From: Panorpa germanica
Taxonomy: Eukaryota > Arthropoda > Insecta > Mecoptera > Panorpidae
DNA: 64,000 bases
Reading direction: 5' to 3'
Assembly: GCA_963678705.1 (NCBI GenBank)
Contig: OY783206.1
Coordinates: 19,913,807-19,977,806 of the forward strand
Shown: positions 10,945-22,530 of the stretch, piece by piece
Position numbering within the stretch: position 1 is the stretch's first letter
Layout: the number at the start of each line of letters is the position of its first letter
Translations under genes and position numbers: made by a program
The notes under the pieces: model-generated
Databases searched by the model: none
Told to the model about the DNA's origin: nothing
The model's input: only the letters and a program-made list of their open reading frames with translations

Positions 10945-11790
10945 GGGGGAGCAGAGATTCTTGACAATGATTGCAGCGTCTTCGGGTTCAATCCCATGGC
11001 CAGAGTAGGGCTTCACACGAGACGAGATAAGACGAGAGTTTCAAAAATCTCGCCTCGGTCTCGTTAGATTAGAAAAAAGTAAGTATCGCTTTAGTCTCGG
11101 TCTCGAGAACTAGTTTATTTCGGGTAATTATTTTTTTTATTCTAAATTTTCACACACTAAGCATATTACCATTAATTGTATTAAATTTAAAAAAAATTAA
11201 ATTTTTTAAACTAAATTAATCTGGTGTAATTTCACTTAATGTTGCAATTTCACTCGGGTTGACACTACTAACACCTACATTCAACGGTATTTTTGCGGCA
11301 ACAAAAGGCTAAAATGTCTTCAAACAATCGCATTGTAAATAATTTATATTCACATTTATTTTCCTTAAAACATTCGTTTCCGTTCGGCTACAAAATGTTG
11401 TAAAACACAAAATTAAAAAATAAAATATTTAACAGATGTATGTTTACCAGATTTTATATTTCGTAAATGTATGTTCATGTTGCTTGTTAGTTTATTTTTC
11501 TCGGATTTTCTTTTTTATAATCACGCAACGAGACTAGAGACGAGACTTTTGGGTCTCGCCATATGTTGTAGTGGTACTGTCTCAATTTTTTTTTTAGAAA
11601 CGTCTCGGTTTTACGAGACGAGAACCGAGACTCGTGCTCGTGTGAAGCCCTGGGCCAGAGCTATATTTTCTGGGTGTGGTTGATGCACATTATGTACATA
11701 CATTATTATAAACTTATCAGGCAGCGATGTAGCTCATATATGAGACCACGACATCGCAATAACTGCCAACATAGTATGTCTGCATTTATT
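10945..11790 (+). mobile_element. tRNA-derived SINE split by a hAT MITE
   Basis: The head contains a pol III B-box-like GGGTTCAATCCC at 10984-10995. The body after the hAT insertion (GGCAGCGATGTAGCTCATAT) matches the uninterrupted SINE at 61520-61805. Without the insert the SINE would be about 200 bp long. Confidence 0.65.
11006..11652 (+). mobile_element. hAT MITE, 'CGAGACGAG' family, copy 1
   Basis: Ends TAGGGCTTCACACGAG and CAGGGCTTCACACGAG are inverted. A perfect 8-bp duplication, GGCCAGAG, lies at 10998-11005 and 11653-11660. CAGGG-type ends with 8-bp duplications define hAT elements. The ends are made of tandem CGAGA-like units. The 647-bp element has no transposase. Confidence 0.9.
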
Positions 11791-11800
11791 TTGGTTGCTT

Positions 11801-12362
11801 AAGGCTTACTGTCCACGTTGCGTCACTTCAGACGCCATCAGTTTCGTCATTTACCGCTTGTTGTTCATTTTCTTGTAGATTGCACATTTAAACAAAGGAG
11901 GCTCTGTTTACGAAGCTGCAACGTCGCATTTGCTTAGAGGCAAGCAACCGTCATGCAGCCTGGACTGCATCATGTCATAGCTCTAGCGTACTGCACGACG
12001 CATAGACGTAATTCTTTCAAAAATGCCGGGATCGGCAGTCTATTTTGTCCATATTATTGAACAACAGTCATTCGGTATACTGATTGAAATACTGAATCAT
12101 CCTCTGATAACTCTCTTGCAGCAACAAACAATCTGCGGTTAATGTTCTTTTCGATGTATGGATGAAGCCAATACAGTATACGTCTGATTCGTCCCCTTCT
12201 AATAAAAGCGTATGGTATAATCACATCTTGTTCATCACTTGACATTTTTCCAATGAGAAAACGTGCTAAACTTTAGAGAAATTACCTTATTTGAAGCTTG
12301 CGTGAGGCTTGTATGACGTTACGTGGACAGAACTGAGATGCATCTCAGTGGATAGTAGCCCT
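11801..12362 (-). mobile_element. PIF/Harbinger remnant, copy 1
   Basis: TIRs AAGGCTTACTGTCCACG and AGGGCTACTATCCACTG bracket the amino-terminal 63 codons of a transposase-like protein on the minus strand (12054-12245). It begins MSSDEQDV, has an arginine-rich stretch, then WLHPYIEKN and FQSVYRM, resembling the N-terminal region of Harbinger transposases before the DDE nuclease. The nuclease part is missing, so the element is non-autonomous. Confidence 0.72.
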
Positions 12363-13331
12363 ATAATTGTTGTGTAAAACGCAAAAACATCTCCTCAGGA
12401 TGGACCTCTATAAAAATCTAAATTAAATAAAATCTTCGAAAGTTATAACTAAATTTTACTGTGAATTGTAATTTCTTAGGTTTCAAATTCGCTTCCTTCA
12501 ATTCACCTTGATTTGAAGAGAAATACCGGACATTCTATAGTAACTACAGATGCGCATAATTTTGACTAGATTTATTCACTTTTGAAATTGTTTTGTTTGT
12601 ATAATATTAAAAGGTGCAGCAGCTAGTTCCATTCGGTGTTCTAACGGTATTTGATAAATCTACATATCGTATGCTAAATAAGAATTAGTCCGAGTATTGT
12701 GAAATATTACTTTAGATATAGCGCTTTATAAAGGTTCGCGTAGCTGCCCACCTGAAATGCACGCACACGATTTCCTAACTGTTATATTCATATCTATTAA
12801 TATAATTTTGATTGGCATAGCTTTAAAAAACCCCCAGAAAATGTCGACTTTAAATAAAAGCAGACATTTAAAAAACAACAAAATTTACATATGAAAAAAA
12901 TCAACACCATTATATTAAATTATATATACATTAACTAAAAATGAATAGAAAGAAAGATAAACCCTGCCATCTATTATGTAAAACCATAAATAATATTCAA
13001 ATCGTATTAAAAAAAAAATAAGTATATATTTTAACACATGTTATATGTATTAATAAAAGCACTTTATGAAATTCTACATTTTACGAGCTTTTTTCAATGA
13101 AGCTTTTATTTTAAAAGGGTGCTATTTATTTTTTATTTTGTCCACGTACACCCCCAGGGAACAGACAGGGGGTGGTTTCAGTTAATGTAGACATCACATT
13201 GAATGCGTTTTGCCAAAGTACCCAGCTTCGCGAGTGAGCTTTTCTGAAAGCTGTGTTTAAACCACGACCGCAAACGCGGGTTCGGCAATAAAACGCCTAA
13301 AATGAGCGAGATTTTAATCCTTAGATCCTCC
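12363..13331. other. No recognisable gene
   Basis: AT-rich with no supported feature. Confidence 0.4.
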
Positions 13332-13493
13332 TCAATATATATATGGAGAGTGAATGCTGCACCTGAAAGTGTGTCCAAAATGTGTGCAAATGTGAACAAA
13401 TAGGAACATATACCTTTCTCTCTCACACACATTTTGGCTACACTTTTAATCTATGGGAAACATAGGCTATTCACACTCCATATATATATGCTC
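13332..13493. repeat. Short inverted-repeat element (about 160 bp)
   Basis: ATATATATGGAGAGTGAAT at the left is inverted as ATTCACACTCCATATATAT at the right. It is probably a tiny MITE or hairpin and was seen once in the window. Confidence 0.45.
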
Positions 13494-13499
13494 TAAGGT

Positions 13500-13814
13500 T
13501 TAATAACGTCGATCTATTTCACTTTTTTGTATAAGGCATAAATGAACAGGTTTGCGTTAAAGCGAATGTTATTACAATAATTAATTTTAATTCCAATATG
13601 TCTTATTCTAATGTATGGTGCCTGGCCTGAGCATAAATCTGCATTTCCGATTGTTTGTCTTGCAAGTAGTGTTCCAGATTTGAGCTCCTTATAAAAATGC
13701 GCGTTTAAAGTAACTAAAGTATCATTCCCACTCGCTGTTCGCTGCAATTTTGTATTTAAATTAATTTGTATGGCATATGAAATTATATGGAGTTCCGTAT
13801 ACTCCTTTTATATT
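13500..13814. other. No recognisable gene
   Basis: Contains a 77-codon minus-strand frame (13514-13747) with no recognised motif. Confidence 0.35.
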
Positions 13815-14165
13815 AGAATTTAATTTACGTTTTCTTTGTTTTTTTAGAACCTTACAACGTCCAATGTTTTTAAATTAAAAAACTATATTATATTATAACC
13901 CCAAAAATCTGACAACCTGTCAAAATGCAGTAAGATTTATTTTTAAAAAAAGTTTAATTTCAGTTTATCAAAGATAAAGAAGTAAAAACAATTTCTATTA
14001 CTAATTGCTGTTAAAAACAGCAATTTCAATTATTCCACATTTAATATTGTCTAACTGTCAAAATTTATATTACTAACGACGCATGCCCACCAACTAAATT
14101 AACTAAACTCAAATTAAAACACGAATGTAACAAGGAAGGCCTATTCTGAAAATCTGAAACCTACA
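13815..14165 (-). repeat. Repeat J, copy 1 (empty site)
   Basis: Reverse complement of 43065-43560 (for example AAACACGAATGTAACAAGGA and TCTGAAAATCTGAAA). It lacks the 112-bp retroposon found in the other copy and so preserves the target AATTAGTAATAG (reverse strand, near 14000). Confidence 0.68.
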
Positions 14166-14184
14166 TTAAAATATTACATCTGAA

Positions 14185-14455
14185 GGGTAAACCATACAGG
14201 GGCATTGGCACATCTTAAAAAAATCACTTGGTGCAAGAAGATATGAGCAATTGTGGAGAAGGTGTAGCAGATCCAGAACATTTGATCTTCCAATGTACAG
14301 AAACGTAGGCTTGCAGAAATAATTTATACAGAGTTTTGGTAAAAAATGAAGTGGTGTTGCCAACGAGTATGAAGGAACCACTAAGATATCCTATAAGACA
14401 GGATATGGAATATAGCGGGTTTAAAAGTTTAGGTGTAATAATAAATAAAATATAA
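14185..14455 (+). pseudogene. LINE ORF2 C-terminal fragment with CCHC-like knuckle
   Basis: Plus-strand reading gives TGALAHLKKITWCKK, then (after a frameshift) NCGEGVADPEHLIFQCTE. This resembles the 'TGHG...C.CG...D..H....C' segment near the C-terminus of R1-like non-LTR reverse transcriptases. A further in-frame stretch (LVKNEVVLPTSMKEPLRYPI) ends in TAA near 14452. At least two frame disruptions make it inactive. Confidence 0.58.
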
Positions 14456-14610
14456 ATATGTAAAATGTTAATTAAATGCATTTAAAAGCGCGAAAAAGGG
14501 ACCGTGGTCCTAGAAAGCACGTGAATTATTATTAAAAAATATATATATGAGACTTAAGACGGCTTTCTTTTCTTAATAGGCTTTATTCCACTTGCAAATT
14601 TCTTGTAGTA

Positions 14611-14745
14611 TAGTGGTTTTCCAATACGGCTGGTCGATATAGTATCATCTCATATAAAACACTTTGATACAACTTATATGAATATACAGTGTGTGTGTTT
14701 TAAATGAGATGATACAAATCGAGCCGCCTTTATTGGAAACCCCTA
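14611..14745. mobile_element. 135-bp MITE with about 50-bp TIRs
   Basis: Left arm TAGTGGTTTTCCAATACGGC and right-arm complement TAGGGGTTTCCAATAAAGGC continue into GTATCATCTCAT.TAAAACAC on both sides. TA flanks are at 14609-14610 and 14746-14747. Nearly the whole element is a hairpin. Confidence 0.78.
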
Positions 14746-14747
14746 TA

Positions 14748-15184
14748 TATTCACAACCCTAGTCTCATTTTCCAACACATTCGAGTTGTAACTTACGTTC
14801 ATGTAAAACATATTTCTGTTTTCCCAACTATTTTAAACAACTGCTTTCGAAGTTTTCATTGATAAGCTATTTTCATATATTCACGTCCGCTTGGTCGTTT
14901 TATTTGTAACTGTATGTGTGTGTGTCGTTATGTGTGATATGTCGGTACCTGTAATACCAACAGAGACTTATTTAAGTACGTTATCAACCTTAAAACAAAC
15001 TATTCATATTAAACAAACTTCAGATTTGTTCTAAAGATATAAAATAAATGTTACATTCAAGTTTTAAGTCTACAAGAATGGGGAGAATGTTATATACATA
15101 TATATCTGTTAACACAGACGAGAATAATAGTTGTTTAGTATGTGGCAGCACTATTTATTCAATTTCATATCTTGCAACACCATT
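14748..15184. other. No recognisable gene
   Basis: Anonymous AT-rich sequence. Confidence 0.4.
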
Positions 15185-15610
15185 GGGCTTGTCAACCATT
15201 TTTTAAGAGACTTTTTAATGGGATTGGGATTAATATATAGGTTAATATATGTATATTGACGTTTTTATTTTTTTAAACATACAAAAATTGACGGAGTTAT
15301 AGCTATAGTAAATTTAAATTTCAGTTTTGCCGCTTGTTTTAGTTCTGCGTATGACGTCACAGAAGAAATAAGTAATCGAGATTATTTTTCTTTTTATACA
15401 ACAATCATAATATAGAACTTGATGGGGTGCACGATTTAGCTGCTAGTAGTAAATGTCCTATCACACTCACACACTCGTATGCGTCTCTGTTGTATAAAGG
15501 AGATGGCAAATTATCGGATGTGACATCACACGCAGTTATTAACAAATAATTGAACACTTAAGGAGATCCTAGTGAAGTAGTAAACAATGTAGAACTTGCT
15601 GAAACTTTGT
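15185..15610 (+). repeat. GGGCTTG-TIR repeat with CRE-like and TATA motifs, copy 1
   Basis: Begins GGGCTTGTCAACC and contains TATTGACGTTTTTATTT, TATGACGTCACAGAAG (15349) and CTCTGTTGTATAAAGG (15486), with the TATA-like motif followed by TGTGACATCACACGCAG. These landmarks recur in the same order in the other copies. Confidence 0.7.
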
Positions 15611-16145
15611 AAATTTGTTCTACGATAGTCAATAATTAATAAAAAAGGAAATAATTAGTTTGAGAAATGTAAATTTCACGTATATGGGTATATTCATTAA
15701 CTTGTGCATTTGATTGAAAATTTCATGTAAGTATCTAATGGAGGAAATTATTATTTTCATTGAATATGGTTCAGAAAACATCAAGCTTTCGATTAAAATA
15801 ATAAAAATAGTATGTTTCCGAATAAATAACAAAAATAATTTACATTTTTTATAAATATATCATCACAATCATCCGATACTTACGCTATTCAAAACGTGAT
15901 GTAAGATTTGGCAACGTCGCTTGTTCAGTTAGTCGACGCATGAGTAACCGCGAATATTCGAAAGACATTACGTCTAAGTTTTCAGGTTATGTACTATAGC
16001 GGAGTTATCAAATGTGCTCACGCGATATTTAGTGCACCATGTTATTTTAGTCAAATGAATATTTAAAAATTTTTATTCATTATATTTTTTTAAATTTATA
16101 GTGTAAAATTATCTATACATTATAAAATTATTTTTCATATCATAT
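15611..16145. other. No recognisable gene
   Basis: A 67-codon minus-strand frame (15629-15832) shows no motif. Confidence 0.4.
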
Positions 16146-16782
16146 GCAATAATACCATAAAATTTATGTGGATACCAGGACATTGTGGAATAAGAGGAAA
16201 CGAAATTGCGGATAAATTGGCAAAGGAATCAATAAATTTAGTAATTGAGATGAAAGTGACATTACCTTCATATGAAATTTTTAATATAATCAAAAAATTA
16301 AACTTGAGAAACCAAGATTTCATTAACAAAAGTCAGTTAAAAGGAAGAGATTATTATATGTTACATCCAAATTTAAGTAAGAAGATGGTTTAGAAATGAG
16401 TCCCGCGAAATTATATCAACTATAATCAGAATCAAAAGTAATCATTGTAAAACTCCAGCTCACCTGTACAAAATTAATATTAAACCTGACGATAGATGTC
16501 AATGTGGTGAAGAAGGAACTTTGGATCATATTATATTTGAATGCATAAAATATAGTTTAGAAAGATCAAAATTCAATAGTGATATATTAGATGTGATTAA
16601 AACCTTTCCTGTTAATACTAAATTTTTGTTAAGTGATTCAAAATTAATTAGTGAATTATTTAAATATTTAGAAATTTGTAAAATTGAATTATAAATTATA
16701 AAAGATGTATAAAAAATGTTCGATGGTGGCTATGACGAAAGAAAGTCAAGGGAAATAAGTAAATAAATATTAAAAAAAAAAC
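16146..16782 (+). pseudogene. LINE ORF2 C-terminus: RNase H plus zinc knuckle, poly(A) end
   Basis: The segment starts within an RNase H domain (MWIPGHCGIRGNEIADKLAK at 16166), which carries the conserved H and the D of the GN..AD motif. The frame stops at 16393, and a frame-shifted continuation reads RCQCGEEGTLDHIIFEC, the C-x-C...H-x4-C knuckle of I/Jockey-type LINEs, ending in TAA near 16694. The 3' UTR ends AAATAAATATTAAAAAAAAA at 16762-16781. The element is 5'-truncated and frame-shifted. RNase H in ORF2 points to an I-group or related clade. Confidence 0.8.
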
Positions 16783-16867
16783 AGGGATGAAGAAAGTAAT
16801 AAGTAATATTATATTGTTACGGACATTATTTACTATCCTGAAAGTTAACTTTTTCAAATATATAGTA

Positions 16868-16995
16868 CTAATATTATTATTGTTGTATTGTATTAATTGT
16901 TTGCCTTTCGGCTTTACAATCTACATTCCTAATAAATTACATAGAACTTCAACTTGAAATGAAACTTAAAAATATTCTAACCCAGTACAGTTTTA
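16868..16995 (-). mobile_element. LINE type B 3' terminus fragment
   Basis: Minus-strand 3' UTR with GTAAAGCCGAAAGGCAAAC and a TAATA-type tail, as at 1344 and 6366. Confidence 0.6.
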
Positions 16996-17675
16996 TAGCA
17001 ATTAAGTCACTTTGTTCACAAGCAAATTTCTGTAACTCCTGGAATACGATTCACTAGTAAAAGTTCTTAAATTTTGATGTCAGTTATTTCGACACTATAT
17101 ATCAAACAGCGTCTCGACGCCCTGCGTCTATCTATAGCGTCTCGACGCGCAAACATCAACAAACCGATGCATAATCCAGTATATAACATTTGTCAGTGGT
17201 TCGCCGCGGATAGATTTATTTGTTTTTGTGCACAGCTGTTGATACCTTCCCTTATCCCATTGTAGGGAGTCTGTCAACCCTTCCCACACCAACTATCCGA
17301 CGCAGGGCGAAGGAGGAAAACGAAAAATCGCTGTAAACATTGGGTTTTTTATTTCGCGTCACAAGACGATTATTTTAATGTTTTATGGATGATAATGGTA
17401 ATAAACATGAGTCATTTGGTGAGTTGCATTACAACTGTTAAAGAAGAAATTTACAAATTCAGCCAAAGATATACCAGCAACTAAACAAGCATCCACACTA
17501 TCTAGCTGAGAATTTACTAGATAAACATACGTCTGACTTTAAAATTCATTCATAGATATAGCCGTCACTGGATGACTATTTCTTATCTAAGTTAATTTTC
17601 ATTTTTTGCATAGGTACTTATTGTAAATATTTATTGTAACAGATTGTATCGTAACATATTATTACAAAATAAAAA
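16996..17675. other. No recognisable gene
   Basis: Includes two direct copies of GCGTCTCGACGC (17109 and 17138). No gene seen. Confidence 0.4.
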
Positions 17676-19100
17676 TGAGCTTGTGTCCTCATTTTTTAGT
17701 GGTCGATTTTTCAATTGTTGATTGAAATCAATGTTAATAAATGTGTATTGGCGTTTTTATTTTATTAAGGGGGTATAGGAGGTTAACGTAAATGATGAAA
17801 ACGTTGTGAAATTTGGAGGGTCGATACAAATAGTTCAAATACATGCTGTCTCAAAATTTTATAGACCTAGGGTTCAGAGTTTTCTTTTTATACATGATTA
17901 AAAATAGTCATTTTTCATACAAATCATAATTTTTAGCTCAATTTCACCACATAATATAACTTTTAACAATGAAAAAATGGTGACACGGCTTTCAAAAATT
18001 AAGTGTATATAAAATAATCTTTTCTGTAACTATTACAAAAAGAAAATTATGAAAAGGATACCTATTTACGAAAATATTTAAATAAAACCTTTAAGAAACA
18101 GTAAATGTAGGTTATAAGCCGGCAACGTTGCAAATACCAATTTGAGCGGGAAATTCAAAAACGGAATAAATGTTATATAAAATATAACAATTTATTGGTC
18201 AAAGAACCAAATCACGTATGCGTCAACACAAGTAAATTTACAGCGTTGCCAAATTTTTTAATAATTTTTCAAAATATTTAATTTGAATTTAAATTGAACT
18301 AATATAAATTTGATATTAATTATAGGTAATTTTTAATTTATTAAACTATTATATGCATAAAAAAATCATTTTAACAAGCAAAAAGTAGTTTAATAGGGAA
18401 TTGAAAAATTCATTTTCAAAGGTACAGTCCCAATCTTTTTCTTGTCCCTCATGTACTTCGTATTTTGCATTTCGTATTACCGAGAGATAAACTTTTTGCA
18501 TTGACGGTACGTCCTGTACCTCCTTAAATATCTAAATGTTGACGGAGATATAGCAATTAAAAGTTTGAATTGTAGTTTTAGCGAAAGAGATGGTCGGCCA
18601 TATTTGTATGACGTGAAATGCATATTAACGTCAGTTATTTGTTGAGTAGGCTGTGTTAATGTTTTGTAGCTGTTGGTAGTGAAATAATCAAGTCAAATCA
18701 AAGAATAATAAGTTTTTGTTTTATTTAACCCTGTTACGGCAATATTGGAATTTTATTGTTCCTTGAAATAGCTGTAAATAATATTTGATATTTTGATATA
18801 CAAACACATATAGCAGAGATTTATGAGCTGTAAAGTTGGTAACCTGTAAACTTGTCACAGTTCTGTCAAAAATATATGTTTTTTACGCTCTGTTGTATAA
18901 AAGAGATAGCAACATAGCAGCTATAATGTCACATGCAGTTAGAATGTTGTCCAACGTTGGATCCCTTTTATAATTAAAGGGAAAAAATGACTTTTTTTAA
19001 TTGTTAATATCTCTTGAAATATAAGGAGTTATTAAAAAGTAATTTGACACTTGAGGTTCTAGTAACAAACTTTATCAATATATCTCAACTTAAGATGGGT
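17676..19100 (+). repeat. GGGCTTG-TIR repeat, copy 2, with nested TTAA MITE
   Basis: The left part is 17676-17768 (GAGCTTGTG start, TGTATTGGCGTTTTTAT) and the right part 18524-19100. The right part has TATGACGTGAAATGC, GCTCTGTTGTATAAAAGAG (18890) and a tail with TTGTTAATATCTC and TTTGAGGTTCTAGT-like sequence. It is split by the MITE at 17769-18523. Confidence 0.72.
17769..18523 (+). mobile_element. TTAA-flanked MITE, copy 2, nested in a GGGCTTG repeat
   Basis: TTAA borders lie at 17765-17768 and 18524-18527, and the ends are GGGGGTATAGGA and GGAGGTACAGGACGT. Removing the element and one TTAA restores a repeat sequence (GCGTTTTTATTTTATTAAATAT) that survives uninterrupted at 37984-38005, so the boundaries are exact. 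Confidence 0.88.
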
Positions 19101-19159
19101 TGAATCTCTGCTAAATATTTTAGCACGGACGTAGAGGAATTAGAACTACTTCAGGCAAT

Positions 19160-19650
19160 AAAATATATATATATTTATTTTAAGTGCATCAACTTTGAAT
19201 AGTTATTAGCACTTTAACCAATATATACACATTTTTTTTACAATACATTTTGCATTACATAATATATTATTCTTTAATAACTATGTTATACAATAATTTC
19301 GATTTTACATTTCATTTTACAATAATCATAATTTCTTCAATAAGTTACTGTTCACCTTCCAAAATTCTTATATGAATGGTTCATTTTACTTTTATTTCAA
19401 CAATAACTGCACTATGGTCTGAAATTTGGTAAGAAATCGCCTCAAGATGTCTTTTTATTGGATTCTTCGTTGCTTTCTTAAACATTCATATAGTCTGTCT
19501 TATCTTAGGAAGACTTATCCTATACCCATTTCTTTTTTTATAACCAAACCCAGGGGATAGAATTCTGGTCCGGATTTCTAGCCCAAAAACACAGCAATGT
19601 AACGTCAAGCCCTAACCTTACCTAACATCTGACAATGTTTTAAAGGTCTA
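19160..19650 (-). mobile_element. Composite SINE: tRNA-like head, coding-like body, LINE tail
   Basis: On the minus strand the order is a diverged tRNA-like head (near 19560-19640), CTGGGTTTGGTTATAAAA, a body with a 33-codon frame ending ISDHSAVIVEIKVK-stop (19396-19440), and the L3 LINE 3' terminus near 19175-19215. The copy at 41020-41490 has the same order. SDH followed by a hydrophobic strand resembles the end of an APE-type endonuclease domain. Confidence 0.58.
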
Positions 19651-19784
19651 TATTTTCCACATCAGACTACTTATGCCCGCTCCAAGATAAGCTCTTTATT
19701 TAAAGCCAGCTGATACATTGGCTAATTTAGAAAATATATGTTTTTGAAACAAAACTTTTGTCGCTTGGCAAACAGTTTCAAAAC

Positions 19785-20165
19785 AGAGGGCCTAATTTTC
19801 TCTGAACTTTACTGAAAATATTTAAGTAATATAAAGAAAATAATAAGTAGTGTGTAAGGACGGACATAAGTTTTGGTTCCTTTAATTATCCTGGTTCTTT
19901 AAATGACTATTTCAATTGTTTATATCTTCCATAATATATCAAAATAGTAGCACTAATTAAAACAAATCACATTTGAGGTCCTGATAGTTAACTTTATCAG
20001 TACGTGTAATATACATTTCTAGAATTTAAGAGATTATTCACAACCCAAATTAAAGTGAGTTATCCTATGAAAAATATGGGCAATAGTATATGTCAACGGG
20101 GGTATCCCCAACCAATCTTTAACAATTTTATACTGGATCCTAGCAGATTTACTCTTAATTGAATG
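19785..20165 (+). repeat. Repeat E, copy 1
   Basis: Shares GTGTAAGGACGGACAT, AATTATCCTGGTTCTTTAAA and TAGTTAACTTTATCAGTACG with 34258, 54178 and (inverted) 55460-55815. Its middle resembles the tail of the GGGCTTG repeats. Confidence 0.7.
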
Positions 20166-21661
20166 GAGTCTAATATAAATAACATTTATAAATCTGTGGC
20201 AAATTCTCACTGGATAAAATACAATTTAACGATGCAGTAAATTGCCAATCTGTCCTATTTTTAATACAGTACAAATTTTGAATCATTTCTTTATACATAT
20301 TTCATTTTCTTCCGAACACACGCTCTGAATTTTTGACTAGTAGCTAGTAATAGAGTTCAAAAGCAGACCACGAATTTATCAGCCATATTATAGTAACATT
20401 ATCCACATAATAGTTTTTTTAAAGTTGGTTTTATTTGTATTATATTTTCTAAAAGAAAATCATATTTCTTAAGGTTTTTCACAATGAAAATAATAATGAG
20501 ATATCATAATCTTGATCGACATTTTCTTTATAGAAAAAAATAATATATAAATACAGTTCTGGGGTTAGCGATATTGAGAAAAGAGGATAAATATGAGCCG
20601 TGGTTAATCTGTGAGACGATGGAAAACGCGGGGGAAATTCTAAAAATGTTATACAGAAAGCGTCATTCGAAGTGTTACTACTTTAAAACGCTTTAGTTTC
20701 ATCAATTATGACATTTTCTATTTAATATTTTAAAACTATGTTACAAATACTTTTAATTTCACCATAAAGCAGTAGTATATATCCGAACTTGCTTGGATGC
20801 ATGCATAGTCATATAGAACGATCGCGATCACCTCCGTGTTTTCCCTTCAATACGGAATGTAATGTCATGAAATTTGTACAGATTGTTAAGCAAGGCTTAC
20901 AGAAGTTGATCACAAAAAAAAAACTAAAAAGAATTATATAGCCATTCCAGGTTATTATGGGAAAAGGGAGTACATGCAAATATTATATACTCAAATGAAA
21001 ATTGATGCTATTTTAAAAACATAATAACTATTTATCCGTAAATATCTACTTTACCGACACAGTATTCTACATGTCGATATTGCAGCTTGTCGGAGTTATG
21101 ATTCACTGCCTCTCCCACACGTGCAGATGCTTCTAGAATAGCTACAGCATCCAAAAAAAAGAACCGATCAGTGCAGAACATTTGTCAAAGACTTCAGATA
21201 AAAACTGAAACAAATTGCTTTTTTTTGGGAATTTCTCGTATACATATATTTACCTAAAATAGTCCATGAATTTATTTATGCATCTATCTGAGTGACGTAA
21301 TCGCGCGGTAACAAAACGTCTGAAAAATGGGATAGTGATTTTAAAAAATAGGGATGACTTCGTGTGATAGTTTTAAAGGGGGTAGATAGAGGAACCCTGT
21401 AAACAGTGATACAACGGTAGAATAAATGTTATTATGTTATAGACATAATGAAGCATAACCCATGATAAATGTAGTATTAGAAATAACCTTTATATTATCA
21501 TAATAAGGTTCATTTATTAAATTATCATTTCGTAGTTGCAATAACTCGTCATTTTTCTATAATAGACAAACTTACCGTATTTAAGGGTCACTATGTTTTT
21601 ATATCCTATTGGAAATTCTTTGCACTTAATCAATAATCCGAATTACACATAACTCTTATCC
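20166..21661. other. No recognisable gene
   Basis: About 1.5 kb of AT-rich sequence without a repeat seen elsewhere in the window. Confidence 0.45.
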
Positions 21662-21839
21662 TAAGCAATTATCATTAAACAAATAAATCCAATAATTATG
21701 TCTAGATATTAGTCTGACCCAAATAAAACCTTGGTATTTCTACCTACGATTTAATTTCGCTTTAAATCATTAAATTACATATCATTGTGATTAATTATAT
21801 TCTATTTTCGTTCCTTATTTTATATATCCATTATTACTC

Positions 21840-22060
21840 CTCAAAAAATAAAGAATAAAAAGCGCTACTCTCTCTCCTGTATATACTCTGCCATTCCTTC
21901 TCTTTCCTCGCTCCTTCTTTCTATCTCCGCCATCCATCTTTTTCTATCACTTACTTTTACTCTTTTCTCACATGAATACTTAATGTTCTATCCCTCTACA
22001 ACACACCTTGCACTTCCTTTCCTCTCTGTTTTACCTATTATATAATAATAAATCCTTAAG
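21840..22060 (-). mobile_element. LINE type A ORF2 fragment
   Basis: The minus-strand sequence resembles the region around the CCHC motif in 43681-43950 but is full of stops. It lies next to a second fragment of the same family. Confidence 0.55.
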
Positions 22061-22109
22061 GTAGTTCTAATGCAAGGTAAACTTGTTTTTTATAAGAAAA
22101 GTATAACGG

Positions 22110-22530
22110 TTACTATTATTATTTTATTTTAGTCTTTAGTTTTTGCCATTTGGCATACATTCTTGTGCCTTAACTCATTTATTTATATATCATTGTGCTT
22201 AATTCAATTTTGATTCTTATTAAATCTAAACATTCTCACTCCTTCCAAATCAAAACAAAATATCCTTATAAAAATAAAAACTAAACTGCTACTGCTACAG
22301 TTACTGTTACTCTCCCTCCTGTTTCTACTCTGCCATTCTTTCTCTTTTCTCGCTCGTTTTCTGTATCTACCTCTTCCCTTCACTGCCCAATATTCTTTTC
22401 GTTTATTACCTTTTTGTCACATGAAAACTTAATGTGCTCCAATGTTTCTATCTCCATTCCGCACACCCTGCACATCCCTTCCTCGTTATTTGCTTAGTAT
22501 GTGTTTCCTTTCTCATCGCTTCCCAATCTG
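22110..22530 (-). mobile_element. LINE type A 3' end, degenerate
   Basis: On the minus strand, coding debris is followed by a 3' UTR with ATGCCAAATGGCAAAAACT and an AAATAATAATAG tail at 22115, as at 44070-44140. Frames are broken. Confidence 0.6.

Noticed and set aside
14166..14481. Minus-strand frames with apparent membrane-like composition
   Set aside because: They are antisense to a LINE fragment that reads clearly on the plus strand.
17105..17150. GCGTCTCGACGC repeated twice, considered as a binding-site array
   Set aside because: Only two copies and not a true palindrome.
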